Made by a program: the position numbers and the translations under genes. A stretch of 64,000 nt of DNA from assembly GCF_000514815.1 (NCBI RefSeq), contig NZ_AZWQ01000010.1, forward strand, positions 90,659 through 154,658, written 5' to 3'. The notes under the pieces were generated by a model that was not told the DNA's origin, searched no databases, and saw nothing but the letters and a program-made list of their open reading frames with translations. Below are positions 29,520 through 40,707 of the stretch, piece by piece (within the stretch, counting starts at the first letter, position 1; every line of letters starts with the position of its first letter). This DNA is from Salinispora fenicalii. Lineage in GTDB: Bacteria > Actinomycetota > Actinomycetes > Mycobacteriales > Micromonosporaceae.

Positions 29520-31210
29520 TACACCCCCAAGCTGGCGGCGACTTCGGACCGTAAGTCGGCCACGGCAGTGGCGGCACGGCCGCGGGCCGCGGTGATGTCG
29601 CCCGCCACGACTGGCTGCACCACCTCCAGGTACGCCTTGAGCTTCGGTTCGGTGCCGGACGGTCGAATCACCACCCGGGCGGTGGCGCTGCGCAGGATCA
29701 CCACATCGGCCGTCGGGAGCAGGTCCTGGGACTCGATGAGCGGCTCCCCGAGCAGCATGCTCGGGGTCGTGGCGCGGATCCGGGCCATCGCGTCTGTGAT
29801 CACCTGTAGGTCGTCCACCCGTACCGAGAGCTGGTCGGTGTGGTGCACGCCGAACTCGGCCGCCAACTCGTCCAGCCGGTCGGCGAGGCTACGCCCCTCC
29901 GCCTTGAGCCCAGCGGCGAGTTCGGCGATGGTCAGCGCTGCGGTGATGCCGTCCTTGTCCCGAACATGGTCGGGGGCGACACAGTAGCCCAGCGCCTCCT
30001 CGTAGCCGAAGACCAACGGGGTGGACCCCCCGCCAGCCCGGACGATCCACTTGAACCCGGTCAGGGTCTCGTCATACGGCAGGTCGCGGGCGGTGCACAT
30101 CGCGCGCAGTAGCGCCGACGACACGATGGTGGTGGCGTAGAGGCCGGTTCGGCCACGGCGCATCAGGTGGTCGGCGAGGAGTGCCCCCACCTCGTCACCG
30201 CGGAGCATCCGCCACCCCGGAGCGGCTCTGTCCGCCGCGGGGTTGGCCGGCTCCCGGATCACCACCGCGCAGCGGTCGGCATCCGGATCGTTGGCGATCG
30301 CGAGGTCCGCACCGGTCGTGTCGGCCAGGGCGGTGAGCCTGTCAACGGCCCCGGGCTCCTCCGGGTTGGGGAAGGCGACCGTGGGGAACTTCGGGTCCGG
30401 CTCAGCCTGGTCCGGCACGAGCCGCGGGGTGGGGAAACCGGCGTCGGTGAACGCCGCCGTGAGCACCGCCGCGCCGACTCCGTGTAGCGGCGTGTACGCC
30501 ACCTTCAGATCGCGCGGTCCGCCCGGTGCGATCACCGCGACGGCCTGCTCCACGTACGAGGCCACCAGGGTGTCGTCGAGGACTTGCCCGGGTGGGCCCA
30601 GTGGTACGGCTGCCAGCGGCCCGACCGCGCGGATCGCGGACTCGATCTCGGCGTCCGCTGGCGGCACGATCTGCGCCCCCGCGCCCAGTTCACCACCGAG
30701 TTGGGCCCCCAGGTAGACCTTGTAGCCGTTGTCCTGCGGCGGGTTGTGGCTGGCCGTCACCATCACTCCGGCGACCGCCTCGTGCTGGCGCACCGCATGG
30801 GCCAGCACCGGCGTCGGCAGCGGGCGGGGGAGCAGCAGCGCCGGGCGGCCAGCGCCGGTGGCGACCTGTGCGGTCCGTTCCGCGAAGGCGCGGGAACCGG
30901 TTCGGGCGTCGTACCCGATCACCAGTGGACCGGTACCGCCTTGGGCGGTCAGCCAGGCGACCAGCCCGGCGGCGGCCTGCGTGACCACCGCGAGATTCAT
31001 TCCGTTCGGGCCGGCACGCAACGGGCCGCGTAGGCCCGCGGTGCCGAAGGTCAGCGGGCCGGCGAAGCGGTCGGCCAGCTCCGGGGCGCTGCCCGGAAGT
31101 CGGTCGAGCACCGCCTGTAGCTCGGCGCGGCTGGCTGGGTCCGGATCGTCGTCGAGCCAACGTTGGGCCTGCTCGCGAAGGTCATTGAGGTGGTGGTGAT
31201 CCGCCGACAT
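29519..31210 (-). CDS. Phospho-sugar mutase (phosphoglucomutase/phosphomannomutase family)
   Basis: Interconverts 1- and 6- (or 5-) phosphosugars. 563 residues with the phosphoserine loop TASHNPPQDNGYKV near 140, the metal loop NDPDADR near 305, the sugar loop GYEEALGY near 405 and the phosphate site RPSGTEPK near 530. Members of this longer group include phosphopentomutases, so a role in turning (deoxy)ribose-1-phosphate into the 5-phosphate for deoC is possible, and the gene neighbourhood favours it, but glucose or mannose phosphate cannot be excluded. I start at ATG 31210; an in-frame GTG at 31225 is the alternative. Confidence 0.88.
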   Translation of the reverse strand: MSADHHHLNDLREQAQRWLDDDPDPASRAELQAVLDRLPGSAPELADRFAGPLTFGTAGLRGPLRAGPNGMNLAVVTQAAAGLVAWLTAQGGTGPLVIGYDARTGSRAFAERTAQVATGAGRPALLLPRPLPTPVLAHAVRQHEAVAGVMVTASHNPPQDNGYKVYLGAQLGGELGAGAQIVPPADAEIESAIRAVGPLAAVPLGPPGQVLDDTLVASYVEQAVAVIAPGGPRDLKVAYTPLHGVGAAVLTAAFTDAGFPTPRLVPDQAEPDPKFPTVAFPNPEEPGAVDRLTALADTTGADLAIANDPDADRCAVVIREPANPAADRAAPGWRMLRGDEVGALLADHLMRRGRTGLYATTIVSSALLRAMCTARDLPYDETLTGFKWIVRAGGGSTPLVFGYEEALGYCVAPDHVRDKDGITAALTIAELAAGLKAEGRSLADRLDELAAEFGVHHTDQLSVRVDDLQVITDAMARIRATTPSMLLGEPLIESQDLLPTADVVILRSATARVVIRPSGTEPKLKAYLEVVQPVVAGDITAARGRAATAVADLRSEVAASLGV

Positions 31211-31257
31211 GCCTCTTGATAGCACGTCGGCGGATCACCGCGTCGGCTCGCCCAGGC

Positions 31258-33300
31258 TCAGCCGGCCGCAGTCAGCTGGAAAGACTTGACCATCTCGTCG
31301 AAGATCGGTCGACTCTCCTCAAACCGGGCGTCGGTGGTGGTTAGGTAGAACGAGTACGACTGGCCCTCGTGGGCGACACCACGCCAGATGCCGTGCCGCA
31401 TCTCCGGACCCTCACCACAGGTGTATTCGAACTCGGCCGCTGGCTTGCCGGCCAGCTCCGTCTCGACGTCTAGGGCGATCTGACGGTACGGCTTCGCACA
31501 GGAGGTGGAGCGGGTCTGCAACCCGTCCTCGGCGACCGCTGCCCAGCGGGCTGAGGTGTTGGTCCACTTCTCGGTGATGACTCGGACCCGGCGGCCCTGG
31601 TCCTCCGGGTCAACGTAATCGGTGTACAGCCCGCCGACCTTCTCTTCCCAACCCTTTGGCACCAGAACCCGCGCCCCCCGCGCCGAGTGCTCCATCAGCT
31701 CGGGGAGCTCGACGGCGGGAGTAGCCGATGTCGGGGCCGCCTGTGGTGCGACTGGTTGCTCCGAGTCGCCTCCGCCGGCGAGGGAGACGACGCCGATCAG
31801 GAGCACCACGGCCAGCCCACCCGCGACGGCGAGTTGAACCTTGCCCGGCCAGCCCTTCACCCGGCGAACGAGTTGGTCACCGGTGGCCCGCGCCCGCCCG
31901 GCGAGACCGCCGGACGGTGTCGCCGACTGCGGTGTGCCGGTCCACGGCTGACCGGTGCCCGGAACCGACCACTGGGCCCCGCCCGCGGTGGGAGCGGCCG
32001 GGCCCGGGTAGCCGCCGATGTGCTGGGTGGCATCCCCGCCGTAGGCGCGGCTCGGCGCCGGCATCGCCCCGGTCGGTGTGTTCAGCGGGCCGGCGAGTGC
32101 CGTGGCGCTGGTGTCCTCCAGCGCAGCGGGGGTGGCCCGGGACTCCACCGCGGGACGCTCACCCCGGCGCAGCGCGGCCAGTCGGTCGGTGAGCGACTCA
32201 CCGGCCGCGAGCATCGCTCGCCCGCCGATCGTGCCGCTCGGCTGGGCGGGCTTGGCCGGCTGGGCCGGCTTGGCCGGCTGGGCTGGCTGGGCGGGCTGGG
32301 CCGGCTGCGGGATCGCGGCTGGCCGCTGCTGGACCGGCACCACCGAGTACGGGTCGGTCACCGAGTTCACCGCCACCGCATTGCTGGTCAGCGGGCCGGC
32401 GAGCAGTTCGCGGAGCATGGCCCGGGCCGTGTGCACCGGCAGCCGGCGGTCCGGGTTCTTCTCCAGCAGCCCCATCAGCACCGGCACCAGCGGGCCACTG
32501 CGCTGCGGCGGGGCGGGCGGGTCTTCGACGACCGAGTGCATCGTCTCGATCGGATCGCCCTTGTCGAAGGGCGGGCGTCCTTCGACGGCCGTGTAGAGGG
32601 TCACCCCGAGGGAGAACAGGTCGCTGGGCGGCCCGAAGTCCTGGCCCATCGCCCGTTCGGGGGAGATGAAGTGGGGGGAGCCGAGCACCATGCCGGGCGT
32701 GGTGAGCTGCACGTCGGTAGGCATCCGGGCCACCCCGAAGTCGGTCAGCACGCAGCGGCCGTCCGAACAGATCAGCACATTGGCGGGCTTGACATCGCGA
32801 TGCAGTACGCCGATCGCGTGCGCCACTTCCAGCGCGCCGAGCAGCGAGACGCCGATCTTGGCTACCACCCGCTGGGCTAACGGTCCGTCTTCGATCACCA
32901 TGTCCGCGAGGCTGCGGGAGTCGAGTAGCTCCATCACGATCCATGGCCGGCCACTCTCGGTGACCACATCGTAAACCTGGACGACGGCGGGGTGTTGGAT
33001 CGCTGCTGCGGCACGGGCCTCGCGCAGGGTGCGTTCGTACATGGCGTCGCGGTCTGAGGGGGCCAGCCCTTGGGGTAGGACGACCTCCTTGACGGCCACG
33101 TCTCGGCGCAGGAGCGTGTCTGCAGCACGCCAGACCGTGCCCATGCCGCCGTTGCCCACTGCTGAGCGCAATGAGTAGCGCCCGCCGATGATGGTGTTGG
33201 GTGTTGCGCGGTCGCTGGGAGGACTGACAGGTCCGCCGCTCCACGTCGGGATCTGAGTCACTGAAGAGCCACCGGGGGAATTCGAGGGGGGCTGGGACAC
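31258..33300 (-). CDS. Membrane Ser/Thr protein kinase with extracellular sensor domain
   Basis: A 680-residue PknB-type kinase. The kinase domain spans about residues 38-300: VGNGGMGTVW (P-loop), VAVKEVV (Lys), LHRDVKPANVLI (catalytic loop), DFGVA and SPHFISPERA. A Pro/Ala/Lys heptad-like repeat (PAQPAKPAQP) lies near 385. A single membrane helix at about 483-505 separates it from a 150-residue outer domain with a PKGW motif and two cysteines (probably a disulfide). The GTG at 33300 follows AGGGGGG and I prefer it to the GTG at 33459. Signal and substrates are unknown. Confidence 0.88.
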   Translation of the reverse strand: MSQPPSNSPGGSSVTQIPTWSGGPVSPPSDRATPNTIIGGRYSLRSAVGNGGMGTVWRAADTLLRRDVAVKEVVLPQGLAPSDRDAMYERTLREARAAAAIQHPAVVQVYDVVTESGRPWIVMELLDSRSLADMVIEDGPLAQRVVAKIGVSLLGALEVAHAIGVLHRDVKPANVLICSDGRCVLTDFGVARMPTDVQLTTPGMVLGSPHFISPERAMGQDFGPPSDLFSLGVTLYTAVEGRPPFDKGDPIETMHSVVEDPPAPPQRSGPLVPVLMGLLEKNPDRRLPVHTARAMLRELLAGPLTSNAVAVNSVTDPYSVVPVQQRPAAIPQPAQPAQPAQPAKPAQPAKPAQPSGTIGGRAMLAAGESLTDRLAALRRGERPAVESRATPAALEDTSATALAGPLNTPTGAMPAPSRAYGGDATQHIGGYPGPAAPTAGGAQWSVPGTGQPWTGTPQSATPSGGLAGRARATGDQLVRRVKGWPGKVQLAVAGGLAVVLLIGVVSLAGGGDSEQPVAPQAAPTSATPAVELPELMEHSARGARVLVPKGWEEKVGGLYTDYVDPEDQGRRVRVITEKWTNTSARWAAVAEDGLQTRSTSCAKPYRQIALDVETELAGKPAAEFEYTCGEGPEMRHGIWRGVAHEGQSYSFYLTTTDARFEESRPIFDEMVKSFQLTAAG

Positions 33301-33465
33301 AACCCCCCTATCTTGCTGGGTCGGATGCCAGTTGCGAAAGCCGACGCGGCGGACATTTGGCAAAGACGACGATGCGTGTCCGTCCCGGTACGCCGGGTTG
33401 GCTAGGTGGGGGCGTGTGCTCAATCCCTCGTCCGACGCCGGAGCAGGTCGTCTTACCATCCGGTA

Positions 33466-35049
<1,584 letters not shown>

Positions 35050-35060
35050 TCGCGCCCCGG

Positions 35061-35172
35061 CGTCCGGGCGTTCCTGCGTCCGGGCGTTCCCGCGTCCGGG
35101 CGTTCCCGCGTCCGGGTGTTCTCGCGTCCGGGTGTTCCCGCGTCCGGGTGTTCTCGCGTCCGGGCATCCGGG
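35061..35172. repeat. Tandem repeat, 16 bp x 7
   Basis: Seven head-to-tail copies of CGTCCGGGCGTTCCCG begin at 35061, 35077, 35093, 35109, 35125, 35141 and 35157. Copies vary at positions 9 (C/T), 14 (C/T) and 15; the last diverges in its second half. It begins 12 bases after the mutase stop. Confidence 0.9.
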
Positions 35173-35493
35173 CGTCCCCTCGGTGCGGCCGTTGCCGCTA
35201 GTGCCCGCTGCCGGCTAGTGCCTGCTGCCCGTTCGCGGGCTAGTGGTGGTTCCGGCGCGTAGCGGGCGGCAACCGCGGGTACCCCGTTTGAGTGAAGGCG
35301 ACGCACACTGTGTGTGGTCGGTTACCGGGTGAACGTGTGAACGTCTGCGGGCCCGGTCGTGAGTGTGGTTGCTAATTATCGGAGTGTCCGTTGACGGAAC
35401 GGACTAATGCCACAATTCGGATGACGGGTCTCGAGTGTCGGAGAAAATTCCTAACTTGTGAACCGATTACGCGTTGTAGGAGGTGTGGGGCAG
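35173..35493. other. Intergenic region between repeat array and amidohydrolase
   Basis: It contains short imperfect repeats of GCTAGTGCC followed by GCTGCC, a GCCCG-TTC-GCGGGC hairpin near 35228, then an AT-richer stretch (35340-35460) likely to hold the promoter of the amidohydrolase, with TTGACG at 35391. I could not pick a convincing -10 box. Confidence 0.4.
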
Positions 35494-36936
35494 ATGGCAG
35501 CGAGCAACCGCGATCTACCTGCTGTCCCGCCGATGAACGAGCGCCCCGAGCAGGGCGTACGTGACGCAGAGCGGCCCGATCGCTACCAGAACGAGGTTGC
35601 GCAGCGTCACCGTCGGAGGTCTAGGCTGTCGGCGGTTCCGGAAGATTCATCCATTTCTAGTGATCGAGAATTCGACGTGACGAGTGCGTTGACGCTGCCG
35701 AGTAATGGCCAGCTGGCGTCGTCCTGGACGGAGGCGCCCGCCGGCTCCCAGCCCCTACCCCTCGACCTGGACCAGTTCCTTGCGCTCCGGGTGTCGGGCC
35801 TGATCGCCACCCGGAGGCGGATCCACTCGCATCCGGAGCTCTCCGGCGAGGAGTTCGAGACGGCCGCTCTGATCGCTCGGGAGCTGACCCGGGCCGGGTT
35901 GCGACCCCGGCTCCTCCCCAAGGGCAACGGGGTCATCTGCGACATCGACGGCCGCCCAGACGGCCCAGTGATTGCGTTTCGGGCCGACATCGACGCGCTG
36001 CCGTTGACCGACAGCAAGGACGTGCCCTTCCGCTCCACCGTTGACGGGGTCTGTCACGCCTGCGGTCATGACGTGCACACCGCGGTCATGCTCGGCGTGG
36101 GAATGCTCCTCGCCCGCCTCGCCGAAGCGGGTGAACTGCCCGGCCGGGTACGCCTGATCTTCCAGCCGGCCGAGGAGATCCTGCCCTGTGGGTCGCTCGA
36201 GGTGATCGAAGCCGGCGGTCTGGACGAGGTGGTGCAGATATTCGCGCTGCACTGCGACCCGAACCTGCCGGTCGGCGAGGTTGGCCTTCGGGTCGGTCCG
36301 ATCACCGCTGCCGCCGACAACGTCAGCGTTCGGTTGACCGGTCCCGGCGGGCACACTGCCCGCCCGCACCTCACCGTCGATCTGGTTGACGCCCTCGGCC
36401 GGTTGATCACCGAGGTGCCGGCCCTGGTCGCCCGGCGAGTGCCGGCCAACAGCGGGCTACTGCTGGTGTTCGGCCACGCCTCGGCCGGCACCCGTTACAA
36501 CGTCATCCCGTCGGAGGCCTGCGCCTCCGGGACGCTGCGCGTGATGGATCGGGACACCTGGGCGATGGCCCCCAAGGTCGTCGCCCAGGTGGTCCAGGAC
36601 GTGATCGCCCCCACCGGCGCCACCGTGGACCTGGACTATCAGCGCGGCCGACCACCGGTCAGCAATGACTCCCAGGCCATCCAGGTCCTCGCCGCCGCGA
36701 CCACCGCCGCGCTCGGGCCGGGCGGCATCGCGGAAACCCCGCAGAGCATGGGGGGTGAGGACTTCTCCTGGTATCTGGAGTACGTCCCCGGTGCCCTGGC
36801 CCGACTCGGTGTCGGCCGCTCGGGCCCGAACGTTGACCTCCACCGCGCGTCGTTCGACCCGGACGAGCGGGCCATCCCGGTCGGCGTTCGGCTCATCGTG
36901 CAGACCGCGCTCCAGGCGCTTGCGGCGGCGAGCTGA
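35494..36936 (+). CDS. M20-family amidohydrolase (metal-dependent)
   Basis: Hydrolyses an amide bond, probably an N-acyl amino acid or similar; the substrate is not known. Metal ligands are in CHACGHDVHTAVM near residue 190 and GGEDFSWYLEYVPGAL near 420; the dimerisation domain includes GPGGHTARPH near 285. 480 residues from the ATG at 35494, which has AGGAGG at 35478-35483. The first 60 codons have unusual third-position bases, so a later GTG at 35677 (419 residues, closer to family length) may be the true start. Confidence 0.85.
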   Translation: MAASNRDLPAVPPMNERPEQGVRDAERPDRYQNEVAQRHRRRSRLSAVPEDSSISSDREFDVTSALTLPSNGQLASSWTEAPAGSQPLPLDLDQFLALRVSGLIATRRRIHSHPELSGEEFETAALIARELTRAGLRPRLLPKGNGVICDIDGRPDGPVIAFRADIDALPLTDSKDVPFRSTVDGVCHACGHDVHTAVMLGVGMLLARLAEAGELPGRVRLIFQPAEEILPCGSLEVIEAGGLDEVVQIFALHCDPNLPVGEVGLRVGPITAAADNVSVRLTGPGGHTARPHLTVDLVDALGRLITEVPALVARRVPANSGLLLVFGHASAGTRYNVIPSEACASGTLRVMDRDTWAMAPKVVAQVVQDVIAPTGATVDLDYQRGRPPVSNDSQAIQVLAAATTAALGPGGIAETPQSMGGEDFSWYLEYVPGALARLGVGRSGPNVDLHRASFDPDERAIPVGVRLIVQTALQALAAAS

Positions 36937-37086
36937 CCGCGGGCGGAGCGATCCGGGACATTCAGCTGCTCCCGGCCCGGGGGTAACCCGGACGGCAGGG
37001 ACGATCGGTCAGTCGGGACGCGATGCGGCGTCCCTTCCGGCAGACTGCGCTGAGGAGGTCACGATTCGATTCTCGAGGAGTCACGA

Positions 37087-37716
37087 ATGCGGCTGACCAA
37101 GTACACGCACTCCTGCATCCGGGTGGAGGACGAAGGTGGGGTGCTGGTCGTTGACCCCGGCGTCTACAGCGAGCGCGTCGCGCTGGACGGGGTGGACGCG
37201 GTGCTGATCACCCATGAGCACCCGGACCACGTGGACGTGGCAGCCCTGACCGAGCAGCACGACCGGGGGCCGTTCGTCCTGTACGGTCCACCGTCGCTAG
37301 CGGCCGTGCTGGAAGGGCTGCCCGCCGCGTTCGTCCCGGTCGAGTCGGGCGCAAGGTTCACCGCCGCCGGCGTTCCGGTCCGCGTCTACGGTGGCCGACA
37401 TGCCGTGATCCACGCCGACCTTCCGGTGGTGGAGAACCTGGCGTACCTGATCGACGACGTTGTCTACCATCCCGGTGATTCCTTCGTCGTGCCGCAGGAC
37501 GTGCCGGTCGACACGCTGTTCCTGCCGATCCACGCGCCCTGGGCGAAGTTCGCCGAGTCGCTGGACTTCCTCCGCGCCGTCGCGCCCCGCCGGGCGTACG
37601 CGCTGCACGACGGGTTGCTCAACGACCGTGGCCTGGACGTGCTAAACAACAACTTCACCCGCCTCTCCGACGTGGACTACCGACGGCTCGTACCGGGCAC
37701 TCTGGTGGATGCCTGA
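37087..37716 (+). CDS. MBL-fold metal-dependent hydrolase
   Basis: 209 residues of the UlaG-like metallo-beta-lactamase fold. The metal motif is LITHEHPDHVD near residue 39, followed by YGGRHAVIH near 100 and YHPGDSFVVP near 128, then LHDGLLNDRGL. The substrate cannot be told. ATG 37087 follows GAGGAGTCACGA. Five bases separate it from the coiled-coil gene, so the two are likely cotranscribed. Confidence 0.88.
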   Translation: MRLTKYTHSCIRVEDEGGVLVVDPGVYSERVALDGVDAVLITHEHPDHVDVAALTEQHDRGPFVLYGPPSLAAVLEGLPAAFVPVESGARFTAAGVPVRVYGGRHAVIHADLPVVENLAYLIDDVVYHPGDSFVVPQDVPVDTLFLPIHAPWAKFAESLDFLRAVAPRRAYALHDGLLNDRGLDVLNNNFTRLSDVDYRRLVPGTLVDA

Positions 37717-37721
37717 GCCGG

Positions 37722-38651
37722 ATGTCCGGTCCGTCCCGGGAGCTGCTGCGGCGGCTCTACCGCACGCCGCCCGACCGGTTCGTGGCCGCCCGGGACGAGG
37801 CGGTGGCCGAGGCGCGGCGGGCTGGTGACGCCCCTGCCGCGCGGGAGATCGCCCGGCTTCGCCGCCCCACGGTCGCGGCGTGGCTGGTTAACCTGCTCGC
37901 GGTGGAGCGGCCGGAGCTCGTCGCCGACCTGGGCCAGCTCGCGGAGTCACTCCGGTCGGCCCAGCGCGAGCTGCGTGGTGCGCGACTGCGGGAGCTCTCC
38001 ACCCAACGGCGGGCGGTGGTCGCCGCGCTGCTCGCGGAGGTCCGCAACCTGGCGACCGGGGTGCCCGGTGCCCCGCCGCTCGGCAAGCTCCCGCTCGGTG
38101 CGGTGGAGTCGACCCTCAACGCCGCGCTCTCCGACGCCGGGGTCGCCGAGCAGGTGCGCTCCGGCCAGCTGCTCCGGGCCGCCAGCTACGCCGGCTTCGG
38201 CGAGGTGCCGCGACCGCAGCTGCGCCTGGTCACCGCCGACGAGCCGGCGCCGCCGTCCCCGGCACCGGGTGGCGACCGGTCAGCACCCCGCGCCCGGCAG
38301 GCGGAGCGGGCCGCCCGCGCTGAGCGGGAACGGCGCCGCCGGGCGTTGGATACGGAGTTGACGAAGGCACGTACTGATCAGGAACGGGCGGAGGCGGAGC
38401 TGGCCGGTGCCGCGGAAGCCGAGCAGGGCGGGCTGGACGACCTCGCCGCGATCGAGACCGAACTCGCCGAGTTGGAGCGGCAACGAGCCGTTGCCGAAGA
38501 GGAACTGAGCCGGGCGAAGTTGACGCGGCGGGCGGCCGAACGGGCGGTCACCGTCGCGCGGCGCCGGACCGGTGAAGTTGAGGCCGCGGTCGAGGCGTTC
38601 GCCGAGGAGGAGGTCGACCCCGACGGGGTCGGCGGACACCCGAATGTGTGA
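37722..38651 (+). CDS. Helical coiled-coil protein of unknown function
   Basis: 309 residues. The first 165 are Ala/Leu/Arg-rich helices with RLRRPTVAAWLVNLLA near 45, a stretch that I have the impression is conserved in actinomycetes but cannot check. A Pro-rich linker (APPSPAPGG) follows near 188, then a long charged coiled coil from about 200 to 290 rich in Ala, Glu and Arg. No membrane segment or enzyme motif. It follows the MBL-fold gene by five bases. I assign no function. Confidence 0.8.
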   Translation: MSGPSRELLRRLYRTPPDRFVAARDEAVAEARRAGDAPAAREIARLRRPTVAAWLVNLLAVERPELVADLGQLAESLRSAQRELRGARLRELSTQRRAVVAALLAEVRNLATGVPGAPPLGKLPLGAVESTLNAALSDAGVAEQVRSGQLLRAASYAGFGEVPRPQLRLVTADEPAPPSPAPGGDRSAPRARQAERAARAERERRRRALDTELTKARTDQERAEAELAGAAEAEQGGLDDLAAIETELAELERQRAVAEEELSRAKLTRRAAERAVTVARRRTGEVEAAVEAFAEEEVDPDGVGGHPNV

Positions 38652-38741
38652 TTGACGACGCACGGTGGGGGCGGCTCGTTGGCCCATCGGAGGCGATAGC
38701 AGACTGGGGCCGTGCGACATGCTCCGACAGACTGCCGGCCG

Positions 38742-39197
38742 TCAGGCCGACGCGGTGCCGGTGGGGCGGGAGCGCAGTCCCGTGACGTAGTCGTCCGGTG
38801 CGCCCGCCTTCTCGGCGGCGTTGGCGATCTCCGAGAGATACCACGAGGTCGGCAGGCCCCCCTCGTAACCGTCGAAGACGTAGATCCATGCCGTCACATC
38901 GCCAGCCAGGGCCGACACTCGCAGGTGGAGTTTCCGGTAGGTGCCGGAGGTTACGCCCTCGATCTCGTCGAGCTGCGCCGCGTCGTACGAGTGGATGTCG
39001 TAGAGCGCCACGAAGACGCGATCCCCGGGAGACTCCACCACGGTGCTGACCGCACCCTCCCAGCCGATCACGCCTTCACCGGCGAACGTGAGCCGCCAGC
39101 CTTCGAGCCAGCCGGTGCCCACCAGCGGCGAATGCGGACAGTAGGCGCGCATCCGGGCAGGGTCGAGGTTTGAGCCGTAGGCGGCGTAATGACGCAC
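38742..39197 (-). CDS. Gamma-glutamylcyclotransferase-like protein
   Basis: 151 residues of the GGCT/AIG2-like fold. It opens with AAYGSNLDPARM, the substrate loop of the family, and has the late strand WIYVFDGYEGG. The catalytic Glu is likely the one in ALYDIHSYDAAQLDEIEGV near 80. It would release 5-oxoproline from a gamma-glutamyl compound, but bacterial members vary. GTG start at 39197. Divergent from the flavoprotein gene. Confidence 0.82.
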   Translation of the reverse strand: MRHYAAYGSNLDPARMRAYCPHSPLVGTGWLEGWRLTFAGEGVIGWEGAVSTVVESPGDRVFVALYDIHSYDAAQLDEIEGVTSGTYRKLHLRVSALAGDVTAWIYVFDGYEGGLPTSWYLSEIANAAEKAGAPDDYVTGLRSRPTGTASA

Positions 39198-39303
39198 AAC
39201 GATGACGATAGCCCGGCCGACGGGTGGGGGAGAATACGACGGTGCGTGTCGGATGCGTTCGGGAGAAGAAAGTCACTGTGAGCATGGACGGGGAGTGAGC
39301 GTT

Positions 39304-40707
39304 GTGAGCCGGATCGTGATCATCGGCGGGGGGCCGGCCGGTTACGAGGCGGCGCTGGTCGCCGCCCAGCTGGACGCCGATGTCACCGTGGTGGAGGCAG
39401 ACGGCGCCGGCGGTGCCTGCGTACTGTCCGACTGTGTGCCGTCGAAGACGTTCATCGCCAGCTCACAGCTGGTGACCGGGTATCGGGAGACGGAGGAGTT
39501 CGGGGTTCACTCGGACGGGCTGGCGGCGGTCACCGTCGACGCCCCGGCGGTGCACGCACGGGTCAAGCGGCTTGCGCTCGCGCAGTCCGCCGACATTCAC
39601 GCCAAGTTGGTCAAGGCCGGGGTGACGTTCGTGGCCGGCAGCGCCCGGCTCGGCGAGGACACGCTCGGTCACAACCACCGGGTGATCGTCACACCGGCGG
39701 ACGGTGGCGCGGAGTACCGGATCGATGCCAGCACCGTCCTGATCTCCACCGGCGCGACCCCGCGCCAACTCCCCACCGCGGTCCCGGATGGCGAGCGGAT
39801 CCTCACCTGGCGGCAGGTGTACGACCTCCCCGAGTTGCCCCGGCACCTGGTCGTGGTCGGCTCGGGCGTCACCGGTGCCGAGTTCGCCAGTGCCTATCTG
39901 GCGATGGGGATCGAGGTCACCCTCGTCTCCAGTCGGGACCGGGTGATGCCGCACGAGGACGCCGACGCGGCGATGGCGATCGAGCGGGTGTTCCGCAGCC
40001 GGGGGATGAGCATCCTGAACAACTCCCGGGCCGACGCCGTCCGCCGGACTGCCGACGGCGTCGAGGTCGAGCTCTCCGACGGGCGCCGGGTGTACGGTTC
40101 ACACGCGCTGATCGCGGTGGGCTCCATTCCCAACACCGCCGACCTGGGGCTGGCCGAGTACGGCGTCGGGCTGGCCCGGGGTGGGTACGTCGCGGTCGAC
40201 CGGGTGTCCCGGACCAACGTGCCCGGGATCTACGCGGCCGGGGACTGCACCGGGATGCTGCCGTTGGCCAGTGTGGCCGCGATGCAGGGCCGGATCGCGA
40301 TGTGGCACGCGCTCGGCGAGGCGGTTCGTCCGCTGCGGCTGCGTACGGTCGCGGCGAACGTCTTCACCGACCCGGAGTTGGCCACGGTCGGTGTCTCCCA
40401 GGACGAGGTGGACGCGGGGAAGGTCCCGGCCCGGCAGGTCATGCTGCCGCTCGCCGGCAATGCCCGGGCGAAGATGGACGAGGTCCCCGATGGCTTCGTC
40501 AAACTCTTCTGCCGGCCCGCCAGCGGGCAGGTGATCGGTGGCGTGGTGGTCGCCCCGAAGGCCAGCGAGCTGATCCTGCCGATCACGATGGCGGTGGAGA
40601 ATCATCTGACGGTCAACGAGCTGGCTCAGACCATCACCATCTACCCCTCGCTCTCCGGCTCCGTCACCGAGGCCGCCCGGCAGTTGATGCTGCACGAGCC
40701 GGAGTGA
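39304..40707 (+). CDS. lpdA: LpdA-type flavoprotein disulfide reductase (NAD(P)H-quinone dehydrogenase)
   Basis: 467 residues. FAD site IIGGGPAGYEAAL at the N-terminus, second Rossmann VVVGSGVTGAEFASAY near 178, FAD contact YAAGDCTGMLPLASVA near 310. The redox motif is CVLSDCVPSKTF: both cysteines of the C-x4-C disulfide are present. The C-terminal motif is IYPSLSGSVTE, with no HPT-type His-Glu pair, which argues against a true lipoamide dehydrogenase and for the LpdA quinone reductase group. GTG 39304 follows GGGGAGTGAG; a GTG three codons earlier is possible. Confidence 0.88.
   Translation: MSRIVIIGGGPAGYEAALVAAQLDADVTVVEADGAGGACVLSDCVPSKTFIASSQLVTGYRETEEFGVHSDGLAAVTVDAPAVHARVKRLALAQSADIHAKLVKAGVTFVAGSARLGEDTLGHNHRVIVTPADGGAEYRIDASTVLISTGATPRQLPTAVPDGERILTWRQVYDLPELPRHLVVVGSGVTGAEFASAYLAMGIEVTLVSSRDRVMPHEDADAAMAIERVFRSRGMSILNNSRADAVRRTADGVEVELSDGRRVYGSHALIAVGSIPNTADLGLAEYGVGLARGGYVAVDRVSRTNVPGIYAAGDCTGMLPLASVAAMQGRIAMWHALGEAVRPLRLRTVAANVFTDPELATVGVSQDEVDAGKVPARQVMLPLAGNARAKMDEVPDGFVKLFCRPASGQVIGGVVVAPKASELILPITMAVENHLTVNELAQTITIYPSLSGSVTEAARQLMLHEPE

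Noticed and set aside
35061..35172. CRISPR array
   Set aside because: Direct repeats abut each other with no spacers and no cas genes are present.
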